Source: DATDAH01 sp963823495
Lineage (GTDB): Bacteria > Actinomycetota > Acidimicrobiia > Acidimicrobiales > DATDAH01
Assembly: GCA_963823495.1 (NCBI GenBank)
Contig: CAWGLV010000001.1
Span: 3,472,001-3,536,000 of the forward strand
Direction: 5' to 3'
DNA length: 64,000 nucleotides
Shown here: positions 16,149 through 24,247 of the stretch, piece by piece
How the letters are laid out: every line of letters starts with the position of its first letter
Position numbering within the stretch: position 1 is the first letter of the stretch
Notes under the pieces: generated by a model
Told to the model about the DNA's origin: nothing
Database searches by the model: none
What the model saw: only the letters and a program-made list of their open reading frames with translations
Program-made: the position numbers and the translations under genes

Positions 16149-16189
16149 CCTACCGTCTGACCCGAACCTCACAGGAGCACTGAGCACCC

Positions 16190-16915
16190 ATGGCCCAGAA
16201 CGTCCCGCCGTTCGAGTTCACCGAGGACGCCAAACGAGTCCGTGAGTTCGTCTTCCGGTTCTGGAGCGAGGAGGCCCGGCCCCCGAGCCTGCGCGACGTG
16301 AGCCAGGCGCTGGACCTGGACCGACGCCAGATCATCGACGCGTACAAGGCCATGGACCTCGGGATCATCTTCACCGTCGACCTCGACACCCAGAACGCCA
16401 ACCTGCTGAAGGCGCCGCCCTTCAGCGCCTACCCCAGCCAGGTGGCGGTGTTCATCGACGACCGCTTCCACAGCTACGCGGGCTGTGCCAGCGAGGCCAC
16501 GGCCATGTCCAACATGCCGGCGTTCGCCGGCAAGGAGCTCCGACTCGAGGGCTGGTGCGCGTGCTGCATGGAGCCGATCACCATCACCTCGAAGGACTTC
16601 GAGATCACCGCGACCTCCCACGACGGGATCCTCATGCACATCTCGGCCAGCCCGCACGACTGGAACAACGTGAGCATGGTCACCATGTGTGACGCCATGA
16701 ACTTCGTCCTCGGGCCGGACCACGCCGAGCGCTACGAGCGCCAGGTCTCGCGCCGAGGCGTGCTGCTCGACCTCGACCAGATCAAGAAGTTCGTCACCTA
16801 CACCGCCACCCAGCGGGCCCACGACTACCACTGGCCACCGCAGACGATGATGCCCGAGATCGTGATCCAGCTCTTCGAGGGCTACGGCGTCGACTGCGCC
16901 AACTGGCGGGGCTGA
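16190..16915 (+). CDS. Alkylmercury lyase (MerB)-like protein
   Basis: A 241-residue protein with an N-terminal winged-helix-like part (PPSLRDVSQALDLDRRQIID) and a C-terminal MerB-like domain. MerB breaks carbon-mercury bonds using Cys96, Asp99 and Cys159. Here SYAGCASEAT (Cys near residue 97) has Glu at the Asp position, and a second candidate cysteine is in MVTMCDAMNF (about 166). An extra cluster, WCACCMEPI, lies between. No merA, merR or merT is nearby, and such MerB-like proteins in actinobacteria often have other, unknown roles. AGGAG lies 12 bases before the ATG. The pyrophosphatase gene begins one base after its stop. Confidence 0.75.
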   Translation: MAQNVPPFEFTEDAKRVREFVFRFWSEEARPPSLRDVSQALDLDRRQIIDAYKAMDLGIIFTVDLDTQNANLLKAPPFSAYPSQVAVFIDDRFHSYAGCASEATAMSNMPAFAGKELRLEGWCACCMEPITITSKDFEITATSHDGILMHISASPHDWNNVSMVTMCDAMNFVLGPDHAERYERQVSRRGVLLDLDQIKKFVTYTATQRAHDYHWPPQTMMPEIVIQLFEGYGVDCANWRG

Positions 16916-16916
16916 G

Positions 16917-17432
16917 ATGGCCAGCCGGTCGGGGAACTGGATCGAAGTCGTCGTCGAGATCCCCAAGGGGTCCCGGAACAAGTACGAGATCGACCACGAC
17001 TCCGGGGCGGTCTGGCTGGACCGGAACCTCTTCACCGCCACCCAGTACCCGGCGGACTACGGCTTCATCCCCAACACCCTCGCCGGCGACGGCGACCCGC
17101 TGGACGTGCTGGTCCTCCTCGACGAGTCCACGTTCCCGGGTTGCCACATCCGGGCCCGGCCGATCGGCGTCTTCTGGATGAAGGACGAAGCCGGTCCCGA
17201 CGCCAAGGTGCTCTGCGTCCCCGCCGACGATCCCCGTTGGGACGCCTACAACGACCTGCCGGACGTACCCGATCACCTGCTCCAGGAGATCCACCACTTC
17301 TTCGAGGTGTACAAGGCACTGGAACCCCACAAGGACGCCGACGTCCGCGGCTGGGACGGCCGCGACGCCGCGCTCAGCACCATCGACGAGTCCCGCCGGC
17401 TGTACGCCGAGACCCACGGAGCGGCACAGTAG
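16917..17432 (+). CDS. ppa: Inorganic pyrophosphatase (family I)
   Basis: A 171-residue soluble enzyme that hydrolyses pyrophosphate, pulling forward reactions such as acyl-CoA ligation. Metal- and substrate-binding residues are in place: EIPKGSRNKYE (about residues 14-24), the signature DGDPLDVLV (about 59-67), and DDPRWDAYNDL. Length is normal for the bacterial hexameric type, with an N-terminal extension of about six residues. The ATG follows the MerB-like stop by one base, so it shares a transcript with that gene. In this neighbourhood it also sits 1.6 kb after a pyrophosphate-producing FadD17-like ligase. Confidence 0.95.
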   Translation: MASRSGNWIEVVVEIPKGSRNKYEIDHDSGAVWLDRNLFTATQYPADYGFIPNTLAGDGDPLDVLVLLDESTFPGCHIRARPIGVFWMKDEAGPDAKVLCVPADDPRWDAYNDLPDVPDHLLQEIHHFFEVYKALEPHKDADVRGWDGRDAALSTIDESRRLYAETHGAAQ

Positions 17433-17435
17433 GGT
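17430..17435 (+). promoter_or_regulatory. -10 box before UbiA-type gene
   Basis: TAGGGT overlaps the pyrophosphatase stop codon and ends 8 bases before GTG 17444 (5 before GTG 17441). The usual 6-9 base distance seen here favours 17444 as start. Confidence 0.45.
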
Positions 17436-17443
17436 CCGCGGTG

Positions 17444-18477
17444 GTGACCTCGACCGAGCCGAGCACGCACCAGGGCCTCCTCTCCCGCTGGAAGGAGGTG
17501 CTGACCACCACCAACCCGCCCGCCTCGGGCGAGATGGATGTCGTCAGCAAGTGGCTGTTCCTGACCCGGGCGGCCGTGTTGCCCATGACCGTGACCGCGG
17601 GGCTGGTCGCCGGCCTGCTGGCGGTGCACGCGGACGACTTCCATGCCGGTTGGTTCGCCTTGGCCTTCCTGGGGATCGTCCTGGCCCACACCGCGAACAA
17701 CCTGATGAACGACCTCTTCGACAGCACGACCGGGCTGGACAAGGCCGACTACCCGCGGGCCATGTACTCGCCGCACCCCGTGCTCGAGGGCTACATCACC
17801 AAGCGGGGACTGGCTACCGCGGCGGTGGTCGTGAACCTCGTCGACGCCGGGGTGGGCGTCGTGCTCTTCATGGCCCGCGGCTGGCCGGTGATCGTGTTCG
17901 CGCTGGCCGGCTTCCTGCTGTCCGCGGCCTACACCGCCCCGCCCCTGCGGCTGAAGAAGCGCGGCCTCGGCGAACCCGACGTCTTCGTGGTCTGGGGCCC
18001 GCTCATGGTCGGCGGCGTCTACTACTCCGCGGTCGGGTCCATCCCGTGGGAGGTCTACGCGGCGTCGGTCCCCTACGGCCTGCTGTGCACCACCGTCCTC
18101 ATGGGCAAGCACGTCGACAAGGCCCCCTGGGACGAGCGCGAGGGCATTCGCACCCTTCCGGTGATCCTCGGCGACATCCGGGCGCTGGCGGCGACCCGGG
18201 CGATGATGGTCGGCTTCTACCTGACGGCCGCGACCGGGGTGGCCATCGGCGCCCTGCCGTGGCCCGTCGCCGTTGTCGCCGTGGGGATCCCGACCCTGGT
18301 GAAGACCTGGGGGCCGATGTCGGAGCCCAAGCCGGCCGCGCCCCCAGGGGGTTTCCGATCTGGCCGCTGTGGTACGCGGCGATCACGTTCCTGCACACCC
18401 GCCGGGCGGGCCTGTTGCTGGTCGTCGGCATGGCCATCGCCGCGGTTGCCGGCATCGAGCCGGACTTCCTCGCCTGA
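17444..18477 (+). CDS. UbiA/MenA-type prenyltransferase, with apparent frameshift
   Basis: An integral membrane prenyltransferase of about 344 residues once one frameshift is corrected. The first aspartate-rich motif is NNLMNDLFDSTTGLD (about residues 85-99) and the second is HVDKAPWDEREG (about 224-235), both needed to bind Mg-prenyl diphosphate. Eight or nine hydrophobic helices are visible. The reading frame holds to KPAAPPGGF near 18350, then the family-like ending (WPLWYAAITFLHTRRAGLLL) continues in another frame to TGA 18477. One extra base in the CCCCCAGGGGG run at 18344-18354 would restore it. This is a likely sequencing slip, though real decay is possible. It is most like menaquinone-type enzymes (MenA), substrate not certain. 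Confidence 0.8.
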
Positions 18478-18496
18478 CCTTCGGCCCGGCCTCGAT

Positions 18497-18511
18497 CTGA
18501 CGCCCCGTCAG
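18497..18511. promoter_or_regulatory. CTGAC-N5-GTCAG palindrome upstream of SDR gene
   Basis: CTGACGCCCCGTCAG has 6-base arms (CTGACG/CGTCAG) around CCC. It lies 68 bases before the start of the ChsB1-like SDR. Similar CTGAC-N6-GTCAG sites occur at 43592 and 61387, so it may be an operator of one shared regulator. Confidence 0.35.
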
Positions 18512-18578
18512 GTCCCGCCGTAAGCTCATCGGCCGCTCAGCACGTAGACCACACCAGCACAACAGGAGTACCGACGCC

Positions 18579-19461
18579 ATGGGAACGCTCGACGGGAAGG
18601 TCGCCATCATCACCGGCGCCGGACAGGGCCTGGGGGCTGCTCACGCCAAGCTCTTCGCCGCCGAGGGCGCCCGCCTCGTGCTCAACGACCTGGGTGACGG
18701 TGTCGAGGACGTCGTGTCCGAGATCAACGCGGCCGGCGGCGAGGCCGTGGCCAACCGCACGAGCGTGGCGGACTGGAACGCCTCCAAGGAGATGGTCGAC
18801 CAGGCCGTCGACACCTATGGCGATCTCCACATCCTGGTCAACAACGCCGGGATCCTCCGGGACAAGATGTCCTTCAACATGGAGGAGGACGAGTGGGACG
18901 CCGTCGTCAACGTCCACCTCAAGGGCCACTTCTGTCCGTCCCGGCACGCCGGCACCTACTGGCGCTCGCAGTCCAAGGCGGGCCACGACGGCCCGCGGCG
19001 GATCATCAACACCTCGAGCGAGGCCGGGCTCTTCGGCAACGCCGGTCAGGCCAACTACGCCGCAGCCAAGTCCGGCATCGCCACGCTGGCCATCGTCTTC
19101 GGCCGGGAGTTGGCCGCCTACGGCGTGACCGGCAACGCCATCGCGCCCCGGGCCCGGACGGCCATGACCGACAACGATCGACTTCTTCAAGGCTCCCGAG
19201 GGCGAGGCCGAGTTCGACCGCTTCCTGCCCGAGAACATCTCCCCGCTCGTGGCCTGGTTGGCCTCCGACGACGCCGGCGACGTCAACGGCCAGGTCTTCG
19301 TCGTCATCGGCGGCGACGTGTGGGTCATGGAGGGCTGGAGCATCGCCGGCCACCTGCACAAGGACGGTCCCTGGACGCCCGAGGAGCTGGCGGCCAAGAA
19401 GGACGAGCTCTTCGGCGACCACGACCGCACCCTGCCCCAGATGGCCGTCCCCAGCTGGTAG
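18579..19461 (+). CDS. ChsB1/Hsd4B-like hydroxyacyl-CoA dehydrogenase (SDR), with apparent frameshift
   Basis: An SDR of about 293 residues after correcting a frameshift. Motifs are TGAGQGLGAA (about residues 13-22), VLNDLG, NNAGILRDKMSFNM (about 87-100), serine in NTSSEAGL and YAAAK (about 159-163). The block from NNAG to PRARTAMT is very like mycobacterial Hsd4B/ChsB1 (Rv3502c, from memory), which oxidises the 22-hydroxy group of steroid side-chain CoA esters. At about 19175-19177 the frame is lost; deleting one base continues IDFFKAPEGEAEFDRFLPEN to the stop at 19461. AGGAG lies 10 bases before the ATG. Product function fits with the FadA5- and FadD17-like enzymes. Confidence 0.82.
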
Positions 19462-19478
19462 ACCCGTTCCGGGAACCG

Positions 19479-19501
19479 CCCGGTGTCGCGGACGACACGG
19501 G
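19479..19501. terminator. Hairpin between convergent genes
   Basis: CCCGGTGTCG (19479-19488) pairs with CGACACGGG (19493-19501) except for one bulged G, around a 4-base loop. It separates the SDR end (19461) from the convergent YCII gene end (19507). Confidence 0.6.
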
Positions 19502-19506
19502 AGCGA

Positions 19507-19818
19507 TCACATGGGCATGGACTCGTAGACGTCGACGCTGCCCCCGCTGGTCAGCACGGGGCACCCGCCGGCCAGCTCGGTGGCCTCCGCCAGGCTGCCG
19601 GCGCTCAGGATCGAGTACCCGCTGAGTCCGGAGGGCGCGCCGTCGGACGGGCTCCCGTCGGCGCTGCGGGTCATCGAGGGGCCGAAGGGGGCTCCGCCGT
19701 CGACCACGGCGTCGCCGAGGCGGCCGAACCAGCCCATCCAGGCCTCCATCACCGCCTGCTGCTCGGCTTCGGTCTCGGGCACACTCCCGCCCCGGTAGGC
19801 CAGCACGAAGTTCGCCAT
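19507..19818 (-). CDS. YCII-related domain protein
   Basis: A 103-residue protein of the YCII/DGPF family. It begins MANFVLAYRGGSVPETEAEQ and has the family ending LAEATELAGGCPVLTSGGSVDVYESMPM, shown by its core ELAGGCPVL (about residues 81-89). The fold is a dimeric ferredoxin-like barrel, with function generally unknown. AAGGAG is 7 bases before the ATG. It is divergent from an ArsR-SRPBCC regulator with only 84 bases between, a frequent actinobacterial pairing, so it is probably controlled by that regulator. Confidence 0.85.
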   Translation of the reverse strand: MANFVLAYRGGSVPETEAEQQAVMEAWMGWFGRLGDAVVDGGAPFGPSMTRSADGSPSDGAPSGLSGYSILSAGSLAEATELAGGCPVLTSGGSVDVYESMPM

Positions 19819-19839
19819 GACTGCTCTCCTTGGCTCATG

Positions 19840-19873
19840 TTTCGGTGGACACCAAATTAGAGCACAGCCGAAA
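19840..19873. promoter_or_regulatory. Possible operator, TTTCGG-N22-CCGAAA
   Basis: Inverted 6-base arms TTTCGG (19840-19845) and CCGAAA (19868-19873) flank an AT-rich stretch in the 84-base divergent promoter of the YCII and ArsR genes. The site could bind the ArsR-type product at 19903. Evidence is only the symmetry and position. Confidence 0.3.
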
Positions 19874-19890
19874 TAGATCGTCCAGTCGGC

Positions 19891-19896
19891 TAGGGT
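19891..19896 (+). promoter_or_regulatory. -10 box of leaderless ArsR-SRPBCC gene
   Basis: TAGGGT ends 6 bases before GTG 19903, which is therefore preferred to the GTG at 19900. Confidence 0.5.
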
Positions 19897-19902
19897 GACG
19901 TG

Positions 19903-20622
19903 GTGAGCGAGGAGCCCCAGCGACTGCTGGACGCACTGTCGTCGCCCGTGCGGCGCGAGATCCTCTGGATGGTCTGGGATCGTGAGATGGCCGCCGGCGA
20001 CATCGCCGCGGCGTTCGCCGTCACCGCCCCCACCATCTCCCAGCACCTCTCCGTGCTGCGGGGAGCGGGCCTGGTGACGGTGAGGGCCGAGGGGAACTTC
20101 CGCCGCTACCGGGCCCGCCAGGACGCGTTCCGGGGCTTCGAGGCCCTCCTCAGCCACACCGGTCGGTGGGCGCCGCCGGATCGCCCTGGCCGGGACCGGC
20201 TGGTCACCGCCGAGACCGGCGTGGTCGCCCTCGGCGTCGACGTCGACCATCCCCCGGAGGAGGCGTTCGCGGGGTTCGTCGACCCCGATCTCTACTCCCG
20301 ATGGCTCGGGGTGCCCGTCAGCATCATCGACGGACGGTTCGCCTGTGAGACCGACCGCGGGATACGGGTGCGGGGCATCTACGACGTCGTGGCCCCGCCG
20401 ACCCTGCTGGCCATGCGCTGGGACTTCGACGCCCAAGAGGTCCCGGTGCCCGCCGACCTCCGCACCGCGTACCTCCGCGTCCTGCCCACCGCCACTGGCA
20501 GCCGGGTCGACGTCCACCAGTTCGTGGTCGACGACGACGAGTCCCGGGACGCCCTCGATGCCTGGTCCTCGGTCCTCGGCCGCTACCGCGACCGCCTCAC
20601 CGGGGCCCTCACCGACCGCTGA
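19903..20622 (+). CDS. ArsR-type regulator fused to SRPBCC domain
   Basis: A 239-residue two-domain protein. Residues about 1-85 are a winged helix of the ArsR class: LLDALSSPVRREILWMV, then the recognition helix in TAPTISQHLSVLRGAGLV and the wing NFRRYRARQ. Residues about 100-239 are an SRPBCC/AHSA1-like ligand cavity with EEAFAGFVDPDLYSRWLG, and a C-terminal helix WSSVLGRYRDRLTGAL. It may sense a hydrophobic ligand directly. No metal-binding cysteines of classical ArsR are present. It is divergent from the YCII gene. Confidence 0.88.
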   Translation: MSEEPQRLLDALSSPVRREILWMVWDREMAAGDIAAAFAVTAPTISQHLSVLRGAGLVTVRAEGNFRRYRARQDAFRGFEALLSHTGRWAPPDRPGRDRLVTAETGVVALGVDVDHPPEEAFAGFVDPDLYSRWLGVPVSIIDGRFACETDRGIRVRGIYDVVAPPTLLAMRWDFDAQEVPVPADLRTAYLRVLPTATGSRVDVHQFVVDDDESRDALDAWSSVLGRYRDRLTGALTDR

Positions 20623-20711
20623 CCAGCCGTTCTGGTGACGAGAGGCGGGTCCTCACGCGCCCACCTCGGCGCCGGAACCGTCGGGTGGGGCCGGTCGGCC
20701 ATGCTGTCGGG

Positions 20712-23042
20712 GTGCTGGACGGCCTACGGGTGCTCGACGCGTCGACCGAGGTGGCGGGGCCGTACGCCACGAAGCTGCTGGCCGACGCCGGGGCCGACGT
20801 GGTCAAGGTCGAGACCCCCGCAGGCGATCCGTTGCGCCGGTGGACCGCCGCCGAGGTCGATCTGCCCGAAGGCGAGGACTCGGCGCTCTTCCGGTTCCTG
20901 AACACGTCCAAGCGATCGGTGGTCGGCCCGGTGGAGCACCTCGCTGCCGGCGCCGACGTCGTGGTCGGTGGGCACGACCTCGACGTCGGTGGCCTCCGGC
21001 GGGACCACCCCCACCTCGTCGTGGTCTCGATCACGCCTTTCGGCCTCAGCGGACCGTCGGCCAACCGGCCGGCGACCGAGTTCACCCTCCAAGCGGCCTG
21101 TGGCTCCACGGGCTCCCGGGGGCGACGGGACCGTCCGCCGCTCGCCGTCGGGGGCCGCTTCGGCGAGTACCTGGCCGGGGTGCATGCCGCGATCGCCGCC
21201 GTCGCCGCCTGGCGGGGAGGCCGCTCGACGGGAGCCGGCGAGCTCGTCGACCTGTCGGTGCTGGAGGCCATGACCCTCGGCATGAACACCTACGGGCCGC
21301 TCTTTGCCGAGCTCTACGGCGTGGAGGCGCCCGTGGAACCTTCGTTCCGCCACATCGACCACCCGTCGGTCGAGCCGACGGCCGACGGCTGGGTGGGATT
21401 CGCCACCATCGCCAACCAGCAGTTCAAGGACTTCCTCGTCCTCATCGAACGGGGCGACCTCCTCGCCGATGAGGCGCTCGTGGACATCAACGTCCGCACC
21501 CGACGGGCCGAGGAGTTCGAAGCCGCGGTGCGGGCCTGGACCACCCGGCACCCGACCGAGGAGATCATCCGGCGGGCCTCCGAGCTCCGGGTGCCCGTCG
21601 CCCCCATCGGTGACGGGGCCACCGTGGTCGACCACGAGCAGTTCACGGCCCGTGGGGTGTTCGTCGAGGGCCCCCACGGCCGCCAGCCTCGCGTCCCCTA
21701 CCGGCTCGGGGACCGCCCCGGCCCGTCGTTCCGCCCGGCGCCGGCCCGGGGCGAACACACGGGCACCGTCGACTGGGAGCCCCGACCGGCCCCGACCGGC
21801 GGGGCATCGGGCCTCCCCCTCGCCGGTGTGCGGGTCATCGACCTCACCTGCTTCTGGGCCGGGCCCTCGGCGAGCGTGACCCTCGCCGCGCTGGGGGCGG
21901 ACGTGGTCAAGGTCGAGGCGGTCCAGCGGCCCGACGGCATGCGGTTCACCAGCACGCGCCCACCGGAAGACGACCAGTGGTGGGAATGGGCGCCGGTGTT
22001 CTGCGGCACCAACGCCGGCAAGCGCGGCGTCACGCTCGACCTCGGTGCATCCGAGGGCCGGGACCTCCTTCTGGCGCTCGTGGCCGACGCCGACGCCGTG
22101 CTGGAGAACTTCTCGCCTCGGGTCATGGAGCAGTTCGACCTCGGCTGGCCCGTCATCCAGGAGGCCAACCCGGCGGCCGTGATGGTGCGCATGCCCGGGT
22201 TCGGCCTCGACGGGCCGTGGCGGGACCGCACCGGGTACGCCCCGACGATGGAGCAGCTCACCGGCCTGGCCTGGATCACCGGCTGGGAGGACCTGCCCCC
22301 GATCGTCCCCCGAGGCCCCTGTGACCCCCTGGCCGGCCAGCACGCCGCCTTCGCCCTGCTCGTCGCGCTCGAGGAGCGGGACCACACCGGCGTGGGAGCC
22401 CTCCTGGAGGTACCGATGGTCGAAGCCGCGCTGGCCACGGCGACGGGGCCGATCGTCGAGGCCCAGGCCTACGGGGTGGTCCAGGGCCGGGAAGGCAACC
22501 GCGGGCCGGTCGCGGCGCCCCAGGGCGTCTACCCCTGCGTCGAAGCCGAGCGTTGGCTGGCCGTCGCCGTGACCACCGGCGACCAGTGGGTCTCGCTGTG
22601 CGGGGTGCTGAACCGGGCCGACCTCGCCGAGGACCCCCATCTGGCCGACCACCGCGGCCGCCGAGCGGCCGCGGACCGACTGGACGAGGTCCTGGTCGGG
22701 TGGGCCGCCGGGCAGCGGGTCGAGGATGCCGTCGCCACCCTCGCCGAGGCCGGTGTGCCGGCCGCGGAGGTGGTCTCCCCCGGTGCGGTCGATCGGAATC
22801 CCCAGCTCGTCGCTCGGGGCTTCTTCGAGTCGATCGACCGTGCCGTCATCGGCCGTCACCGCGTGCCGTCGCTCCCCTACCGTTTCGCCTCCCGGGGAAC
22901 CAGGCCCTGGCACCGTCGGCCCGCCCCGCTGATCGGCGAGCACAACGACGAGGTCCTCGGCGGCGAACTGGGGTTGGATCCCGAGGACCTCACGCGACTA
23001 CGAAACGGCGACGTGATCGGCGAACGGCCCCTGCACACGTGA
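20712..23042 (+). CDS. Fused double-domain CaiB/BaiF (type III) CoA-transferase
   Basis: A 776-residue protein made of two type III CoA-transferase domains (about 1-360 and 375-770). Each opens with the family start: LDGLRVLDASTEVAGPYATK and LAGVRVIDLTCFWAGPSAS, both followed by ADVVKVE. Type III transferases use an aspartate in a D-x-x-x-G block to form an acyl anhydride. The second domain has it (CDPLAGQHAA), but the first has Glu (GEYLAGVHAA). So the first half is likely structural. GTG 20712 is 6 bases after CATGCT, suggesting a leaderless message. The stop overlaps the start of the next gene (GTGA), linking it to an Ltp2-like protein and a DUF35 partner. Confidence 0.9.
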   Translation: MLDGLRVLDASTEVAGPYATKLLADAGADVVKVETPAGDPLRRWTAAEVDLPEGEDSALFRFLNTSKRSVVGPVEHLAAGADVVVGGHDLDVGGLRRDHPHLVVVSITPFGLSGPSANRPATEFTLQAACGSTGSRGRRDRPPLAVGGRFGEYLAGVHAAIAAVAAWRGGRSTGAGELVDLSVLEAMTLGMNTYGPLFAELYGVEAPVEPSFRHIDHPSVEPTADGWVGFATIANQQFKDFLVLIERGDLLADEALVDINVRTRRAEEFEAAVRAWTTRHPTEEIIRRASELRVPVAPIGDGATVVDHEQFTARGVFVEGPHGRQPRVPYRLGDRPGPSFRPAPARGEHTGTVDWEPRPAPTGGASGLPLAGVRVIDLTCFWAGPSASVTLAALGADVVKVEAVQRPDGMRFTSTRPPEDDQWWEWAPVFCGTNAGKRGVTLDLGASEGRDLLLALVADADAVLENFSPRVMEQFDLGWPVIQEANPAAVMVRMPGFGLDGPWRDRTGYAPTMEQLTGLAWITGWEDLPPIVPRGPCDPLAGQHAAFALLVALEERDHTGVGALLEVPMVEAALATATGPIVEAQAYGVVQGREGNRGPVAAPQGVYPCVEAERWLAVAVTTGDQWVSLCGVLNRADLAEDPHLADHRGRRAAADRLDEVLVGWAAGQRVEDAVATLAEAGVPAAEVVSPGAVDRNPQLVARGFFESIDRAVIGRHRVPSLPYRFASRGTRPWHRRPAPLIGEHNDEVLGGELGLDPEDLTRLRNGDVIGERPLHT

Positions 23043-24247
23043 GCGCATCCGACGACTGGGGAACCAACGTCCCCCTCGAGGACGTCGCCGGCCAGGTGGC
23101 CATCGTCGGCGTCGGCGAGTCCGAGCACAGTCGGGCCTCCGGTCGCACGCCCACCGAGATCGCGGCCGCCGCGGTCGAGGCCGCGCTCGACGACGCGGGC
23201 CTCGGACCCGAGGACGTCGACGGCGTGATGCTCGGACCGGGCGTCCCCGATCAGCTCGACGCCGCTGGGTTCCACGCCCACTTCGGCACCAGCCATGACC
23301 TGTGGCAGTCCGACGCCGGCGGAGGCATGCGCTGGGCCGCGACGGCACCGGTTGCCGCCGCCGACGCCCTGGGCCGGGGCGAGGCCTCGGTGATCGTGAA
23401 CTCGTTCGCCGTGGCCTGGGCCACCCAGCGGGGCTCGATGACGGGCGGTCCGGGCCAGGTGCACGCCGAGGAGCGGTTCAAGGGGAACCTCGAGGTCCCC
23501 TTCGGCTGGTTCCCCCAGCCCGTCTACTTCGCCACCATCGCCCGGCGGCACATGCACCGCTACGGGACGACCGAGGCCCAGCTGGGGGCGATCGCCGTGA
23601 CCTGCCGGGAACACGCCAACGCCACACCCGGTGCCGTCATGCACGGCCGGCCCCTCAGCCTCCAGGACTACCTGGCGTCGCCCTACCTGGCCGAGCCGTT
23701 CCGCAAGGAGGACTGCTGCCTCATCTCCGACGGCGGCGCCGCCTACCTGATGACCACCGTGGAACGGGCCCGGGACCTGGACCGCCCTGCGGTGGAGGTG
23801 GCCGGGGTCGGCCTCGGGCGGTCCCACACCGGGACCCACTGGGCCCAGCAGGGGGACTTCACCGCCACGCCGCAGGTGTTCGCCGGTCCCGCGGCCTTCG
23901 CCATGGCCGGCATCGGGCCCGGCGATGTCGACGTGGCCACGGCCTATGACCCGTTCACGATCGTGAGCCTGATGCAGATCGAGGACCTGGGTTTCTGCCC
24001 CAAGGGCGACGGGGGCGCCTTCGCCGAAGCCGGCGAGCTCCGGGTCGACGGGGGTGCCCTGCCCTACAACCCCCACGGCGGGATGCTCTCCCATGCCTAC
24101 GTGCTCGGCATCGCCCACGTCGTCGAGGTGGTGCGCCAGCTCCGGGGCGAGGCGGCCAACCAGGTCGACGGCGCCGAGATCGGGATCTACGGCGGGTACA
24201 CCGGACCAGAGGCCGCCACCCTCGTCCTGGCCCGGAGCCGCTCGTGA
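23039..24247 (+). CDS. Thiolase-fold Ltp2-like protein lacking the catalytic cysteine
   Basis: A 402-residue thiolase-superfamily protein. The expected nucleophile position has DAGGGMRWAA (about residue 97), so no cysteine is there. The usual GHP histidine block reads YNPHGGMLSHAYVLGIAH (about 339-356), and the C-terminal catalytic block reads YGGYTGPEAATLV (about 384-396), with Tyr where thiolases have Cys. Ltp2 aldolases, which release propionyl-CoA from the steroid D-ring side chain with a DUF35 partner, also use tyrosines instead of cysteine. An aldolase role is therefore plausible. GTG overlaps the CoA-transferase stop, and the gene for its DUF35 partner overlaps its own stop. Confidence 0.82.
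   Translation: MSASDDWGTNVPLEDVAGQVAIVGVGESEHSRASGRTPTEIAAAAVEAALDDAGLGPEDVDGVMLGPGVPDQLDAAGFHAHFGTSHDLWQSDAGGGMRWAATAPVAAADALGRGEASVIVNSFAVAWATQRGSMTGGPGQVHAEERFKGNLEVPFGWFPQPVYFATIARRHMHRYGTTEAQLGAIAVTCREHANATPGAVMHGRPLSLQDYLASPYLAEPFRKEDCCLISDGGAAYLMTTVERARDLDRPAVEVAGVGLGRSHTGTHWAQQGDFTATPQVFAGPAAFAMAGIGPGDVDVATAYDPFTIVSLMQIEDLGFCPKGDGGAFAEAGELRVDGGALPYNPHGGMLSHAYVLGIAHVVEVVRQLRGEAANQVDGAEIGIYGGYTGPEAATLVLARSRS

Noticed and set aside
20724..22943. 739-codon frame antisense to the fused CoA-transferase
   Set aside because: It is a shadow of the real gene: no recognisable domain, no start context, and composition expected of complementary GC-rich coding DNA.
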